A stretch of 64,000 bases of DNA from Litoreibacter ascidiaceicola (GTDB lineage: Bacteria > Pseudomonadota > Alphaproteobacteria > Rhodobacterales > Rhodobacteraceae), in NCBI RefSeq assembly GCF_900129235.1, contig NZ_FQUV01000004.1:124001-188000 (forward strand). Reading direction: 5' to 3'. The first letter of the stretch is position 1, and each line of letters begins with the position of its first letter. The position numbers and the translations under genes are program-made. Under the pieces are notes generated by a model, which had not been told where the DNA came from, did not search any database, and was given only the letters and a program-made list of their open reading frames with translations. Of this stretch, positions 25,927-35,558 are shown piece after piece.

Positions 25927-26807
25927 GAACGCTTTGCCCGCATGATTAGAAGGACGCCGAGCACGATCATCGGGATCGAGAGCAATTGCCCCATCGTCAG
26001 TCCATGCCCACCGATCTGCCATGCCAAGCCCAACGGATTGCCGTCACTGACGAACTGCGCGTCCGGCTGGCGGAAGAATTCTACAAAGCCGCGTGCCAGC
26101 CCGTATCCCGCAAGGAATACACCGATCATGGCCCCCGGACGCATGAGCCAGCCGCGACGATAGGCAAGCCAGAGCATCACTGCGCCAAGGAGCAGCCCCT
26201 CTAGACCCGCTTCATAAAGTTGTGACGGGTGGCGGGCGCACAGGCCCTCTATGCCGGGGCAGTCTTGGGCCGCTTGCCCGGGAAAGATGAACGCCCAAGG
26301 CACATCGGTGGGGCGGCCCCAAAGTTCCGCGTTAATGAAATTCGCGATCCGCCCCAGCATCAGGCCGGTGGGCGCGGAGACCGCGACAGCGTCACCGACG
26401 CGCAAGGCGGGCAGCTTGTACTTCCAGCAATAGGCCAGTCCTGCGACCACCACGCCGAGGAAGCCGCCATGAAACGACATCCCACCCTCCCAAACTTTCA
26501 GAATTTCGGCGGGATTAGAGATGTAATAGCCGGGTTGGTAGAACGCGACATAGCCCAGCCGACCACCCAGAACCACGCCAAGGATGATCCATGTCAGCAG
26601 GTCTTCCGGCTGGTCTTTGGTCATCGGAGGGCCGGCGTCACCCCAGAGGGCAGGGCGTTTGACCAGACCGACTACGATACGCCAAGCGATGATTAACCCG
26701 ACGATATAGGCCAGCGCGTACCACCGCAGCGAGAAGGCAAAGCTGCCCAATTCGATTGTAAAAATTTCGGGCGCGATCTCGGGAAAGGGAAGGGCAAATA
26801 TTGTCAT
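25923..26807 (-). CDS. lgt: Prolipoprotein diacylglyceryl transferase
   Basis: A 294-residue inner-membrane enzyme that moves diacylglycerol from phosphatidylglycerol to the lipobox Cys of prolipoproteins. The family's motifs are all present: [31 protein letters not shown] and the signature [17 protein letters not shown]. About seven hydrophobic segments are visible. The ATG at 26807 gives the usual start ([14 protein letters not shown]). Confidence 0.96.
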   Translation of the reverse strand: MTIFALPFPEIAPEIFTIELGSFAFSLRWYALAYIVGLIIAWRIVVGLVKRPALWGDAGPPMTKDQPEDLLTWIILGVVLGGRLGYVAFYQPGYYISNPAEILKVWEGGMSFHGGFLGVVVAGLAYCWKYKLPALRVGDAVAVSAPTGLMLGRIANFINAELWGRPTDVPWAFIFPGQAAQDCPGIEGLCARHPSQLYEAGLEGLLLGAVMLWLAYRRGWLMRPGAMIGVFLAGYGLARGFVEFFRQPDAQFVSDGNPLGLAWQIGGHGLTMGQLLSIPMIVLGVLLIMRAKRS

Positions 26808-26899
26808 AGCCGTTTGGTGCGCTGAGGCTGCGACGAAGTCAACCTTGTGCGCGGCGGCAACCCGACCCATATAGAGGCAAGTGACGAAGGAGTGACCAG

Positions 26900-27163
26900 A
26901 TGCAGACCCGCAACAAGTTTTTCGACGACATGTCGCAACTGATGACCAACGCTATGGGCGTGGCGCAGGGTGCTAAAGGCGAGGCCGACAATGCCATCAA
27001 AGGCATGATGGACCGTTGGTTGGCGGATCGTGATTTTGTGACCCGCGACGAATTCGAGGCTGTCCGTCTCATGGCCCAGAAAGCCCGTGAAGAGAACGAA
27101 GCCCTGAAGGCGCGGCTAGATTCGCTTGAGGCGAAGAAGAAACCCGCCGCCAAGGAATCCTAA
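26900..27163 (+). CDS. UbiK/BMFP-family accessory factor
   Basis: An 87-residue protein with the DUF526/UbiK layout: an amphipathic N-terminal half ([16 protein letters not shown]), then a C-terminal coiled coil ([27 protein letters not shown]). UbiK helps the ubiquinone biosynthesis complex, while the Brucella homologue is a membrane fusogenic protein. GAAGGAG precedes the ATG. Its stop interlocks with the next gene's stop on the other strand. Confidence 0.85.
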   Translation: MQTRNKFFDDMSQLMTNAMGVAQGAKGEADNAIKGMMDRWLADRDFVTRDEFEAVRLMAQKAREENEALKARLDSLEAKKKPAAKES

Positions 27164-27771
27164 GCTGCCGTTGGCCGCCTGCTTTGTCGGCCATACCAGT
27201 ACCAGACGCGGTAGGCCTCCAAGGCCGCCAGAGGTGCGAAATGCACAATCGCCCCCGTGGGGTTTTCCCAGTTATGTAATGCAGCCCAGTGGACAAGCGT
27301 CAGAACCGCGGCAGCATAAGTCCAGCGTTGCAGCGATTTCCATGCCGTTCCCATGCGTCGGACGAAGTAGTCCATAGATGTCACCGCGAGTGGAATAAAG
27401 ATCGCAAAGGCCAGCCAACCGGTCCAGATATACAGGCGCGGCAACTCGGCAATCATGCGCGCTAACGTAGATTCGTCGATTATGTAGAAGACTGTGTGCA
27501 ACAAGGCGTAACCGAAGGCGGCAACTCCGAAGTAGCGTCGGTTTTTCTTCAACCAAAGCGGGCCGCGCCAACCTTTGAACAACAAAGTCAGTGGGGTCGC
27601 CATCATAGTGATAATAAGTAGTCGAGCCGACGTCTCGCCCGTCGGGTGCAAAAGCTTATGCAGAATACGTGCATCGTCAGACGTGAGGGCGCCGTTTAGC
27701 ATCAAAGCTGCAGGGACAGATAGAAGGGCCCAAAGCCAATATGGCGAAAGGCGGTTGAGGAAGGCGGACAT
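27160..27771 (-). CDS. Ferric-reductase-like transmembrane protein (MsrQ/YedZ-like)
   Basis: A 203-residue membrane protein with about six hydrophobic helices and the haem-ligand histidines of the ferric-reductase-like group (RILHKLLHPTGE, GYALLHTVFY, LTLVHWAALH). It resembles MsrQ, the haem b partner of the periplasmic methionine sulfoxide reductase MsrP, but no msrP gene is next to it, so that role is uncertain. The ATG at 27771 has GGAGC 7 nt upstream; a longer in-frame start at 27813 does not. Confidence 0.78.
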   Translation of the reverse strand: MSAFLNRLSPYWLWALLSVPAALMLNGALTSDDARILHKLLHPTGETSARLLIITMMATPLTLLFKGWRGPLWLKKNRRYFGVAAFGYALLHTVFYIIDESTLARMIAELPRLYIWTGWLAFAIFIPLAVTSMDYFVRRMGTAWKSLQRWTYAAAVLTLVHWAALHNWENPTGAIVHFAPLAALEAYRVWYWYGRQSRRPTAA

Positions 27772-27850
27772 AATAGCTCCGATGCGCGGTTGTTTGGCCT
27801 TACACGAAGTCACTCACGCATTCCGTCGCTGATTGTTCGACTTTTTAGGG

Positions 27851-29011
27851 CTACCAGATGTCTTTATACAACTGAACGATCTCCTCAGCCGTCGGCACGC
27901 GCGGGTTGTTTTGTGGCGAGCCGGAGGCCAAAGCCTGCTCGGCCATGATCGGTAAGGTGTCAAAGTAGTGTTGTTCGTCCAGCCCTTGCGCTGACGGGGC
28001 GGGAACGCGCAAATCATCGTTCAACCGGCGCAACCCTTCGACCAGCTTGCCGCAAGCCACTGCATCTGTGTCACTTCGCGTGGCCATCTCCATCACCCGT
28101 GCGCAATCAGCGTAACGCGATTGCGCGTGGCCAACGGAGAATTCCGTGACCGCCGGCAGAAGCATCGCGTTGGACAATCCGTGCGTCACGTGAAAATGCG
28201 CCCCGATAGGGCGGCTCATCCCGTGCACCAACGCAACCGAGGCGTTTGAGAACGCCATCCCCGCCTGAGACGCCGCGAGCATCAATCCCTCGCGCGCCTC
28301 GGCGTTGGACCCGTCCATACATGCCGCCCGCACATGCTTGGCGATCAACGGCATCGCCGACAGGGCAAAAGCGTCGGTATAAGCGAAGGCGCGGCGCGAG
28401 ACATAGGCTTCCATCGCGTGGGTCAGGCTATCGACTGCGGTATCCGCTGTGATGCGCCACGGTTTGGTGACCGTGAATTCCCAATCAATGATCGCTGCTG
28501 TGGCGACCGCCGCCAACCCAGACAAGTTATATTTCTCAGTCTTCACCGTGTCGGTGATCACGCACCAACGGGTCAGCTCTGACCCGGTTCCACCAGTCGT
28601 CGGGATCAATATCGTCGGCGGCCCGCATTTGTCGATCTGCGTCGGGGCCTTGTAGTCGCGCACATGGCCGGGATTGACTGACATGAATGAAATTGCCTTG
28701 GCCGTATCCATCGGGGAGCCGCCGCCTAAACCGATGACACAGTCATAGTTGCTGGCACGAAAAGCGGCCAATCCTTCGTCCAAACAAGTGTCGGTGGGGT
28801 CCTCAATGACTCTGTCGAAGACACCGTATGCGATCCCCGCTGCGTCCAGAACATCAGTTACTCTTCTTACGTGGCCAAGCTCTACCAAGGTTTGGTCAGT
28901 CACGATTAAGGGCTTCGATAGCCCAAGCTGTTGCAGCACGTCTGCGGATTCCGATGCAACGCCACCTCCGATGCGGATGATGCGCGGGGATTGTACGCGT
29001 CCGATGCTCAT
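27851..29011 (-). CDS. Iron-containing alcohol dehydrogenase
   Basis: A 386-residue group III (iron-dependent) NAD(P)-dependent alcohol dehydrogenase. The cofactor loop GGGSPMDTAKAIS and PTTGGTGSELTRW are typical; metal-binding histidines occur in HGMSRPIGAHFHVTHG. AGGAG lies before the ATG at 29011. The substrate could be one of several alcohols or semialdehydes; the neighbours give no pathway clue. Confidence 0.92.
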   Translation of the reverse strand: MSIGRVQSPRIIRIGGGVASESADVLQQLGLSKPLIVTDQTLVELGHVRRVTDVLDAAGIAYGVFDRVIEDPTDTCLDEGLAAFRASNYDCVIGLGGGSPMDTAKAISFMSVNPGHVRDYKAPTQIDKCGPPTILIPTTGGTGSELTRWCVITDTVKTEKYNLSGLAAVATAAIIDWEFTVTKPWRITADTAVDSLTHAMEAYVSRRAFAYTDAFALSAMPLIAKHVRAACMDGSNAEAREGLMLAASQAGMAFSNASVALVHGMSRPIGAHFHVTHGLSNAMLLPAVTEFSVGHAQSRYADCARVMEMATRSDTDAVACGKLVEGLRRLNDDLRVPAPSAQGLDEQHYFDTLPIMAEQALASGSPQNNPRVPTAEEIVQLYKDIW

Positions 29012-29135
29012 TCGGGTCTCCTTAATAATGCTTGCCGAAGCCTGTCCGCTCCAAATCAAAGATGCAAGCCGCCTTGCCATTCTCTATGTGGGTCACCTAA
29101 GTTCTGCCAAACAAACCAAACAGGGAACCTGACCC

Positions 29136-29924
29136 ATGCTTCGTTTTGCTGCCGCGGCGCTCGCCGCTTTCACCGCTACTGCCGCCATCGCCGACGGGCA
29201 TTTGCCCGATCTGGACGGAAAAGAAGTCGTCGTCGTAACTGAAAACGCCTATCCGCCACTTCAGTTTATCGAGCCGGGAACCGGCAATGCAATCGGTTGG
29301 GAATATGATGCGATGGCCGAGATTGCCAAACGGATCAACATTTCGGTCGTGTACGAGAATACAAGCTGGGATGCGATGATCCCTGCGGTGTCGCAGGCAC
29401 AATATGACCTTGGCATGACGGGCATCACCATTCGTGAGGACCGCAAGGAAAAGGTCGACTTCTCCGATAAATACATGACCTCGGCCATGTTGATGTTGGT
29501 ACGCGGCGACGAGGAGCGCTTCTCCGACGCGGCTTCCTTCGCGGCGGATGAAAACCTGCTGATGGCGGCCCAACCCGGCACGACGCCCTTCTACGTCGGC
29601 GTTTATGACGTGCTCGACGGCAACGAGGAAAATCCGCGCATCATCAAGTTCGAAACCTTCGGTGCTGGTGTTCAAGCCTTGCGCACTGGCGATGTTGATT
29701 TGGTGCTGACCGACAGCACCGCAGGCTATGGCTACGCCTCGGCGTCTGAAGGCAAGTTGAAGATCGTTGGCGAAAAACTCGGCACCGAGGATTTCGGTTT
29801 CATCTTCCCCAAAGGGTCAGAGTTGGTCGCCCCGATCAATGCTGCCATCGCCGACATGAACAAGGATGGCACACTGGAAGCCCTGAACAAGAAGTGGTTC
29901 TTGGACTACAAACTCGGCGGCTAA
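29136..29924 (+). CDS. Amino-acid-type ABC transporter substrate-binding protein
   Basis: A 262-residue periplasmic binding protein, family 3. A signal peptide ([21 protein letters not shown]) is followed by the two-lobed fold: [36 protein letters not shown], and [20 protein letters not shown]. It is closest in look to polar amino acid binders, but ligand specificity cannot be told. The permease gene starts 7 nt later and no ATPase gene follows. Confidence 0.93.
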   Translation: MLRFAAAALAAFTATAAIADGHLPDLDGKEVVVVTENAYPPLQFIEPGTGNAIGWEYDAMAEIAKRINISVVYENTSWDAMIPAVSQAQYDLGMTGITIREDRKEKVDFSDKYMTSAMLMLVRGDEERFSDAASFAADENLLMAAQPGTTPFYVGVYDVLDGNEENPRIIKFETFGAGVQALRTGDVDLVLTDSTAGYGYASASEGKLKIVGEKLGTEDFGFIFPKGSELVAPINAAIADMNKDGTLEALNKKWFLDYKLGG

Positions 29925-29931
29925 ACCGCTG

Positions 29932-30729
29932 GTGCTTGGCCCGTCAAAACAATCAGACGACTTCCCCTATTGGTTGGTTCTTCTAGGGGGCGTCGTTGCC
30001 TATCTCGGCTATCAGGTTGTGGCGGACGACCTGTATTCCCAAGTTCTGGGCACTTTGGCCAAGGGCATCAAAATCACCGTTATCGTTACGCTGATCGGGT
30101 TTTCGATCGCCTCGGCGCTGGGGCTTGGGTTGGCGCTCATGTCGACCTCGCGCAGCATAATTATTCGCCAGATTGCACGTTTCTATATCGAGGTGGTGCG
30201 GGGAATTCCGATCATTGTGCTGCTGCTCTATGTGGCCTTCGTGGTGGCGCCGGGTTTTGTGGCGCTGGCAAATTGGCTGCTGCAACCCTTTGACGCCGAG
30301 CTGATACGGACCCGACAATTTCCCCTGTTGTGGCGGGCGACCATGGCGCTTGCTATCGGCTATTCCGCGTTCATCGCGGAAGTGTTCCGTGCGGGGTTAG
30401 AGTCCGTCGACCGCGGCCAGATCGAGGCGGGTCACACGCTTGGTCTCAATCGTTGGCAGCGCTTTCGCTACATTGTCTTCCCGCAAGCGATACGCACAAT
30501 TCTTCCGCCGCTGGGCAATGATTTCGTCGCCATGGTGAAGGATTCCAGTCTGGTGTCGGTTCTGGGCGTTGGAGACATTACACAGCTTGGCAAGGTGACG
30601 GCAGCCGGTAACTTCCGCTACTTCGAGACCTACAACGTGGTTGCCCTAATCTATTTGACCTTGACGGTGACCCTGTCCTTGGCCTTGCGCCGGTTTGAAC
30701 GGCATATGCGCCAACCGGATCAGGACTGA
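29932..30729 (+). CDS. Amino-acid-type ABC transporter permease
   Basis: A 265-residue HisM/GlnP-type permease. A GTG start at 29932 is the only reasonable one. It has about five membrane helices, the IARFYIEVVRGIPIIVLLLY region and the ATPase-docking EAA loop (EAGHTLGLNRWQRFRYIVFP). It lies 7 nt after its binding-protein gene. The ATPase partner is missing locally and must be supplied from elsewhere. Confidence 0.93.
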   Translation: MLGPSKQSDDFPYWLVLLGGVVAYLGYQVVADDLYSQVLGTLAKGIKITVIVTLIGFSIASALGLGLALMSTSRSIIIRQIARFYIEVVRGIPIIVLLLYVAFVVAPGFVALANWLLQPFDAELIRTRQFPLLWRATMALAIGYSAFIAEVFRAGLESVDRGQIEAGHTLGLNRWQRFRYIVFPQAIRTILPPLGNDFVAMVKDSSLVSVLGVGDITQLGKVTAAGNFRYFETYNVVALIYLTLTVTLSLALRRFERHMRQPDQD

Positions 30730-30779
30730 TTGCATCCCGCTCACAAGCGCATAGGTTAGGCGCAAAGGAGCTACATCCC

Positions 30780-32807
30780 ATGATCAACCCTCTACTTGCC
30801 GATTGGACCACACCTTTCGGGCTGCCACCCTTCGCTGATATGTCCGACGACGACTTCGCCCCGGGGTTCGAAGCATCTCTGACGCAGGCCCGTGCAGAAC
30901 TCGCTGCAATCATCGAAAACCCTAAGCCTCCCACCTTCGAGAACACAATTGACGCGTTGGAGCTGATGGGCGAGGCGATGCACAAAGTGCTGTCGCCGTT
31001 CTACACATTGGCGGGAGTCGACAGCAATCCTGCCCGTGAAGCGCTGCAGCGGGAGTTTTCACCCAAGCTGGCGGCTTGGGGTTCTGAGGTGTCGATGAAT
31101 CCGGAGCTGTTTGCGCGCGTTGATTCCCTCTGGCAGGACCGCGAGAAACTAAAGCTGACACCCGAACAGATGCGTGTGCTGGAGTTGACCCGTCGCGGGT
31201 TGGTGCGTGCGGGTGCGCAGCTGGACGGTTTTGCCTTCGACCGCCTGAAACAGGTGAAGGAACGCCTTGCCGTTCTTGGCACACAGTTCACGCAAAACCT
31301 GCTCGCCGACGAGCGTGCGTGGTATATGGAACTGGACCCCGAAGACTTGGAAGGGCTGCCCGATTTCGTCTTGGCAACGGCCAAGGCGGCGGCGGAAGAG
31401 AAAGGGACCGAGGGCCATGTCGTGACCCTGTCCCGCTCCCTCATCGTACCATTTCTGCAATTCTCCGCACGCCGCGACCTGCGGGAACGCGCTTACGAGG
31501 CTTGGACGTCTCGCGGGGCCAATGGCGGCGAAACCGACAACCGCTCCATCGCCGCTGAAATTCTGGCGCTTCGGGAGGAGCGGGCGCATCTTCTGGGCTA
31601 TGACGACTTCGCCACTTACAAGTTGGAAACGGAGATGGCCAAGACGCCAGATGCGGTGCGCAAGCTGCTGATGGAGGTTTGGGAGCCTGCCAAAGCACAG
31701 GCCGATCTGGATGCGCAAGTTCTGGCCGCGATGATGAACAATGACGGGGTGAATGACGCGCTGGAACCTTGGGACTGGCGTTATTATTCCGAAAAACGTC
31801 GCGCGGAAGAGCATGATTTGGACGAGGCCGAGTTGAAGCCCTATCTGCAACTCGACCGCATGATTGAGGCAGCATTTGATTGCGCGACCCGCCTTTTTAG
31901 TCTGGAGTTCAAAGCGTTGGATGTGCCACTGCACCACCCCGACGCCCGCGCTTGGGAGGTGACACGCAAGGGAGAGCATATCGCAGTGTTCATCGGCGAT
32001 TATTTCGCCCGTGGCGGCAAACGTTCCGGTGCATGGTGCTCGGCGTTGCGCTCCCAGCAAAAGTTGCGCGGCGACATCCGCCCGCATGTGATCAACGTGT
32101 GCAACTTCGCCAAACCGGCGAAGGGCAGCCCAGCTCTGCTCAGCTATGACGACGCGCGGACGCTGTTCCACGAGTTCGGCCATGCGTTGCACCAAATGCT
32201 GTCAAATGTGACCTACGAGTCCATCTCCGGCACCTCCGTCGCGCGTGATTTTGTAGAACTGCCCAGCCAGCTCTTCGAGCATTGGCTCGAAGTGCCGGAA
32301 GTCCTGCAAAAATACGCAACGCACGCGGAAACCGGCGAGCCGATGCCCGCCGATATGCTGCAACGTATGCTGGATGCGGCGAACTATGATCAGGGGTTTG
32401 CGACGGTCGAATACGTGGCCTCCGCGATGGTTGATATCGAGTTCCATTCCGGCGATGCCCCCGAAGACCCGATGACCATGCAGGCGGAAATCCTAGAAGG
32501 CATGGGGATGCCGCCCGCTATTCGCATGCGCCACGCAACGCCCCATTTCGCCCATGTTTTTGCAGGCGACGGCTATTCATCTGCCTATTACAGCTACATG
32601 TGGTCGGAGGTGATGGATGCAGACGCCTTCGCTGCGTTTGAGGAAGCAGGAGGCGCTTTTGACGCGGCGACTGCGCGCAAACTGGAAGACCACATCCTTT
32701 CGGTCGGCGGGCTTCGCGAAGCAGACGAGCTTTACACAGAATTCCGCGGTCGCCTTCCCGGTGTCGAGGCGTTGTTGAAAGGTCGTGGATTGGACAAGGT
32801 CTCATGA
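30780..32807 (+). CDS. M3 family metallopeptidase (oligopeptidase A/Dcp type)
   Basis: A 675-residue cytosolic zinc peptidase that degrades oligopeptides. The zinc motif is HEFGHALH, with the third ligand expected about 25 residues on in the YESISGTSVARDFVELPSQ region. N-terminal LLADWTTPFGLPPFADMSDD is typical of the Dcp/OpdA group. AAGGAG precedes the ATG. Its stop overlaps the next start as ATGA. The choice between OpdA and dipeptidyl carboxypeptidase is not settled by sequence. Confidence 0.94.
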   Translation: MINPLLADWTTPFGLPPFADMSDDDFAPGFEASLTQARAELAAIIENPKPPTFENTIDALELMGEAMHKVLSPFYTLAGVDSNPAREALQREFSPKLAAWGSEVSMNPELFARVDSLWQDREKLKLTPEQMRVLELTRRGLVRAGAQLDGFAFDRLKQVKERLAVLGTQFTQNLLADERAWYMELDPEDLEGLPDFVLATAKAAAEEKGTEGHVVTLSRSLIVPFLQFSARRDLRERAYEAWTSRGANGGETDNRSIAAEILALREERAHLLGYDDFATYKLETEMAKTPDAVRKLLMEVWEPAKAQADLDAQVLAAMMNNDGVNDALEPWDWRYYSEKRRAEEHDLDEAELKPYLQLDRMIEAAFDCATRLFSLEFKALDVPLHHPDARAWEVTRKGEHIAVFIGDYFARGGKRSGAWCSALRSQQKLRGDIRPHVINVCNFAKPAKGSPALLSYDDARTLFHEFGHALHQMLSNVTYESISGTSVARDFVELPSQLFEHWLEVPEVLQKYATHAETGEPMPADMLQRMLDAANYDQGFATVEYVASAMVDIEFHSGDAPEDPMTMQAEILEGMGMPPAIRMRHATPHFAHVFAGDGYSSAYYSYMWSEVMDADAFAAFEEAGGAFDAATARKLEDHILSVGGLREADELYTEFRGRLPGVEALLKGRGLDKVS

Positions 32808-33631
32808 GACTCACACCCGAACAGTCCGACGCCTTGATTCAGATCGTCCGGGAGGTGGCCGCGCACGAAATCAGGCCACTTTTCCGGAAACTTGATGTCT
32901 CGGACATCGACAGCAAATCTGCGCCGGATGACTTGGTCACCGTGGCAGACCGTGCGGCGGAGCTGGCGATCTCCGCCGCTGTTCGCGACTTGCTGCCAGA
33001 CGCCGCGATTGTCGGGGAGGAAGCCGTTTCCGCCGACAAATCCGTGCTGGATCGCGTGGGGCAGGGGCAGGTGGTGGTGATCGACCCTATTGATGGCACA
33101 TGGAATTTTGCGCATGGGATTGCCTCTTATGGTGTGATCCTGTCCGTCGTGGAGGATGGAGAGACGGTCTTCGGTCTGCTCTATGACCCCAGCTATGACG
33201 ACTGGATCATTGCCACGAAAGGGCAGGGCGCATGGTTCTGCGATGCCGCTGGCAATCGCCGCCAGCTGACTTTGGAGCGCCCACCAGCCGTAGCGGACTG
33301 CTTCGGCTATGTCGGAATGTATCTGTTCGACAAACCCCAGCAAGCGAAGATCGCGGCGCAGCTCCCGGCGTTCCGACGCACGCAATCGCTACGCTGCGCA
33401 TGTCATGAATACCGACTTCTTGCCGGTGGCGCGTCCCAGTTTTACCTGACAGGGATGCTCAACGTTTGGGATCACGCGGCGGGTGTCTTGATTTATCAAG
33501 AGGCGGGCGGCTTCGTCCGGCTTATGGATGGTCGCGATTATCATCCGACCATGCGGCAGGGCAGGTTGCTTGCGGCAGCGTCCGAAGAGCTATGGCAAGA
33601 TCTTGCACAGCGGTTTTCGTTTCTAGAGTAG
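32804..33631 (+). CDS. Inositol monophosphatase family protein
   Basis: A 275-residue Mg-dependent phosphatase. The metal-site motifs are all present: VGEEAV, DPIDGTWNFAHG and WDHAAGVLIYQEAGG. It may act on inositol phosphate, histidinol phosphate (HisN-like) or PAP produced by sulfotransferases; sequence alone does not choose. It is coupled to the M3 peptidase gene by a 4-nt overlap. Confidence 0.92.
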   Translation: MRLTPEQSDALIQIVREVAAHEIRPLFRKLDVSDIDSKSAPDDLVTVADRAAELAISAAVRDLLPDAAIVGEEAVSADKSVLDRVGQGQVVVIDPIDGTWNFAHGIASYGVILSVVEDGETVFGLLYDPSYDDWIIATKGQGAWFCDAAGNRRQLTLERPPAVADCFGYVGMYLFDKPQQAKIAAQLPAFRRTQSLRCACHEYRLLAGGASQFYLTGMLNVWDHAAGVLIYQEAGGFVRLMDGRDYHPTMRQGRLLAAASEELWQDLAQRFSFLE

Positions 33632-33652
33632 TGGTGCTTCGGGGGCGATAAC

Positions 33653-34153
33653 TTACTCGCGGATTTCGCCCGGCATTAACCCCCACAGCTTTTCTCGCGG
33701 CATCCAGCCTTTTGTACCATCCAAAGTGACGCGACACCAATACTGGTCGCATTTTCCCAACCGCGCGACGACGCCCATTTCGGCATGGGCGACGATGTTT
33801 GATGCGGTGTCGGCCAGTTTGTAAATCGGGGTCAGGTCTTCCTCGATTAATCCGAATCTGGAGCCGCTCAACAATGTGTAGTGAACCCAGCCGCCCGCTC
33901 CATCACGGTCAACGACGCGACGCCAATGACCGTGCTCTGCCACGATCTGAAGCGGCATATTGCGATGTTTGAAAACCCAGTCGATGCGGTGCGAAAGCGA
34001 CGGACCACGCCTCACGTTTCCCTCGGATGCTTTCAGCGACACAAAGCGTGGCAGGGGCAAATTGGTGACAGGACCGCGTTCGGAGGCGACGGCCAGTATA
34101 GGAGAACATAATAAGCATGCGACCAAAGCCGCAATTTTGATAACCCGTTTCAT
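33653..34153 (-). CDS. Secreted bacterial SH3-domain protein
   Basis: A 166-residue exported protein: signal peptide to about residue 22 (ends AVASE), then two SH3-like repeats. The first has NVRRGPSLSHRIDWVF, HGHWRRV and GGWVHYTLLSG; the second has VAHAEMGVVARLGKCDQYWCRVTLDGTKGW. Such domains often bind cell wall peptides. AGGAC is before the ATG at 34153. The two Cys flanking the last repeat could form a disulfide. Confidence 0.85.
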   Translation of the reverse strand: MKRVIKIAALVACLLCSPILAVASERGPVTNLPLPRFVSLKASEGNVRRGPSLSHRIDWVFKHRNMPLQIVAEHGHWRRVVDRDGAGGWVHYTLLSGSRFGLIEEDLTPIYKLADTASNIVAHAEMGVVARLGKCDQYWCRVTLDGTKGWMPREKLWGLMPGEIRE

Positions 34154-34268
34154 TGACCGTCCTGCTTGCACTGCTGCACTTGTTCTATTTGGGGCATTTC
34201 TGGCCTTGCCCCTTGGGCTACGATCTTGTCACTATGGGATTGGAATTTCCACTCAAGGATGAACACAG

Positions 34269-35255
34269 ATGCCAAACCAGAAGCTGAGTGTTGTCGTCAC
34301 GCGACGGTTGCCCGAACACGTTGAGACTCGCATGAAGGAGTTGTTCGACGTCACCTTGCGTTCGGACGATACTCCGATGAGCCGTGACGAGTTGGTTAAT
34401 GCCGTGAAAACCACAGACATATTGGTCCCGACCCTGACCGATAAAATTGATGCAGGATTGCTTGGGCAGGCCGGTGAGAAGCTGAAACTGATCGCGAACT
34501 ACGGCGCGGGAGTTGATCACATCGACGTTCACACCGCCCGCCAACGGGGCGTTCTGGTGTCCAACACTCCCGGTGCTGCGGCGGAAGACACGGCTGACAT
34601 GACCATGGCGCTAATTCTTGCAGTGACCCGCCGAATTCCTGAAGGGTTGGCGGTCATGCAATCAGGCGATTGGGAAGGGTGGTCACCAACTGCCCTCATG
34701 GGGGGCCGCATCGCGGGCCGTCGTCTCGGTATCCTCGGGATGGGGCGCATCGGGCAGGCCGTCGCGCGTCGTGCACGGGCGTTCGGAATGCAGGTTCACT
34801 ACCACAACCGTAAAAAGGTTCACGAAGGCATCGCTGACGAGCTGGAAGCCACCTACTGGGACAGTCTCGACCAGATGATCGCCCGTATGGATGTGGTGTC
34901 GATCAACTGCCCGCACACGCCGTCCACCTACCACTTAATGAACGCCCGCCGCTTAAAGCTGATGAAGCCCGACGCGGTGATCGTGAATACGTCGCGCGGC
35001 GAGGTGATCGACGAAAACGCCCTGACCCGCATGCTTCGGGCAGGCGAGTTGGCGGGCGCAGGCCTCGACGTGTTCGAGCACGGCACCCAGATCAACCCGC
35101 GCCTGCGTGAGCTGAACAACGTCGTGCTGTTGCCCCACATGGGCTCCGCCACCCGCGAGGGGCGTCTGGAGATGGGCGAGAAGGTTTTGCTGAACATCAA
35201 AACCTTCGCCGACGGCCACCGCCCGCCGGATCAAGTCGTGCCGGGGATGCTGTAA
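34269..35255 (+). CDS. D-2-hydroxyacid (D-glycerate type) dehydrogenase
   Basis: A 328-residue NAD(P)H-dependent D-isomer dehydrogenase. The Rossmann motif is GILGMGRIGQAVARRA; the catalytic Arg lies in VNTSRGEVID, a Glu in the following segment and the catalytic His in LLPHMGSATREGR. It most resembles glyoxylate/hydroxypyruvate reductases (GyaR/GhrB-like), which would fit the serine cycle or photorespiratory-type metabolism. Substrate is inferred. Confidence 0.9.
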   Translation: MPNQKLSVVVTRRLPEHVETRMKELFDVTLRSDDTPMSRDELVNAVKTTDILVPTLTDKIDAGLLGQAGEKLKLIANYGAGVDHIDVHTARQRGVLVSNTPGAAAEDTADMTMALILAVTRRIPEGLAVMQSGDWEGWSPTALMGGRIAGRRLGILGMGRIGQAVARRARAFGMQVHYHNRKKVHEGIADELEATYWDSLDQMIARMDVVSINCPHTPSTYHLMNARRLKLMKPDAVIVNTSRGEVIDENALTRMLRAGELAGAGLDVFEHGTQINPRLRELNNVVLLPHMGSATREGRLEMGEKVLLNIKTFADGHRPPDQVVPGML

Positions 35256-35298
35256 CTCTACCAGGGACCATTTCTTTCTAGTTTTCTCACGATGTGGC

Positions 35299-35323
35299 GG
35301 AACATTTGCCGCCCTCGGTGGTT
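35299..35323 (+). promoter_or_regulatory. Possible EcfG-type general stress promoter for csbD
   Basis: GGAAC at 35299-35303 and GGTT at 35320-35323 are 16 nt apart, close to the alphaproteobacterial EcfG pattern (GGAAC, 16-17 nt, CGTT). A start near 35330 would leave a leader of about 30 nt. The downstream genes are stress-type, which supports the idea; the -10 half is imperfect. Confidence 0.4.
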
Positions 35324-35360
35324 GTCTAGTCATACCGTAACCGAATGAAAGGAATACGAG

Positions 35361-35555
35361 ATGAACTGGGACCAAATCGAAGGCAACTGGAAAGAATGGA
35401 AGGGCAAAGCCCAAGCGAAATGGGGCGAGCTGACCAATGATGAGCTTGACCAAGCTGAGGGCAATCGCGAGAAAATCGAAGGCCTGATCCAGCAAAAATA
35501 CGGTAAGACCAAAGAAGAAGCGCGCAAAGAAGTCGACAGCTTCATGGCGAGTTAA
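35361..35555 (+). CDS. CsbD family stress protein
   Basis: A 64-residue, hydrophilic CsbD-like protein (MNWDQIEGNWKEWKGKAQ, WGELTNDELDQAEGN, LIQQKYGKTKEEA). The family is induced under general stress in many bacteria; its mechanism is unknown. AAAGGAA supplies the ribosome site. It is 3 nt from the next gene. Confidence 0.93.
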   Translation: MNWDQIEGNWKEWKGKAQAKWGELTNDELDQAEGNREKIEGLIQQKYGKTKEEARKEVDSFMAS

Positions 35556-35558
35556 GCC

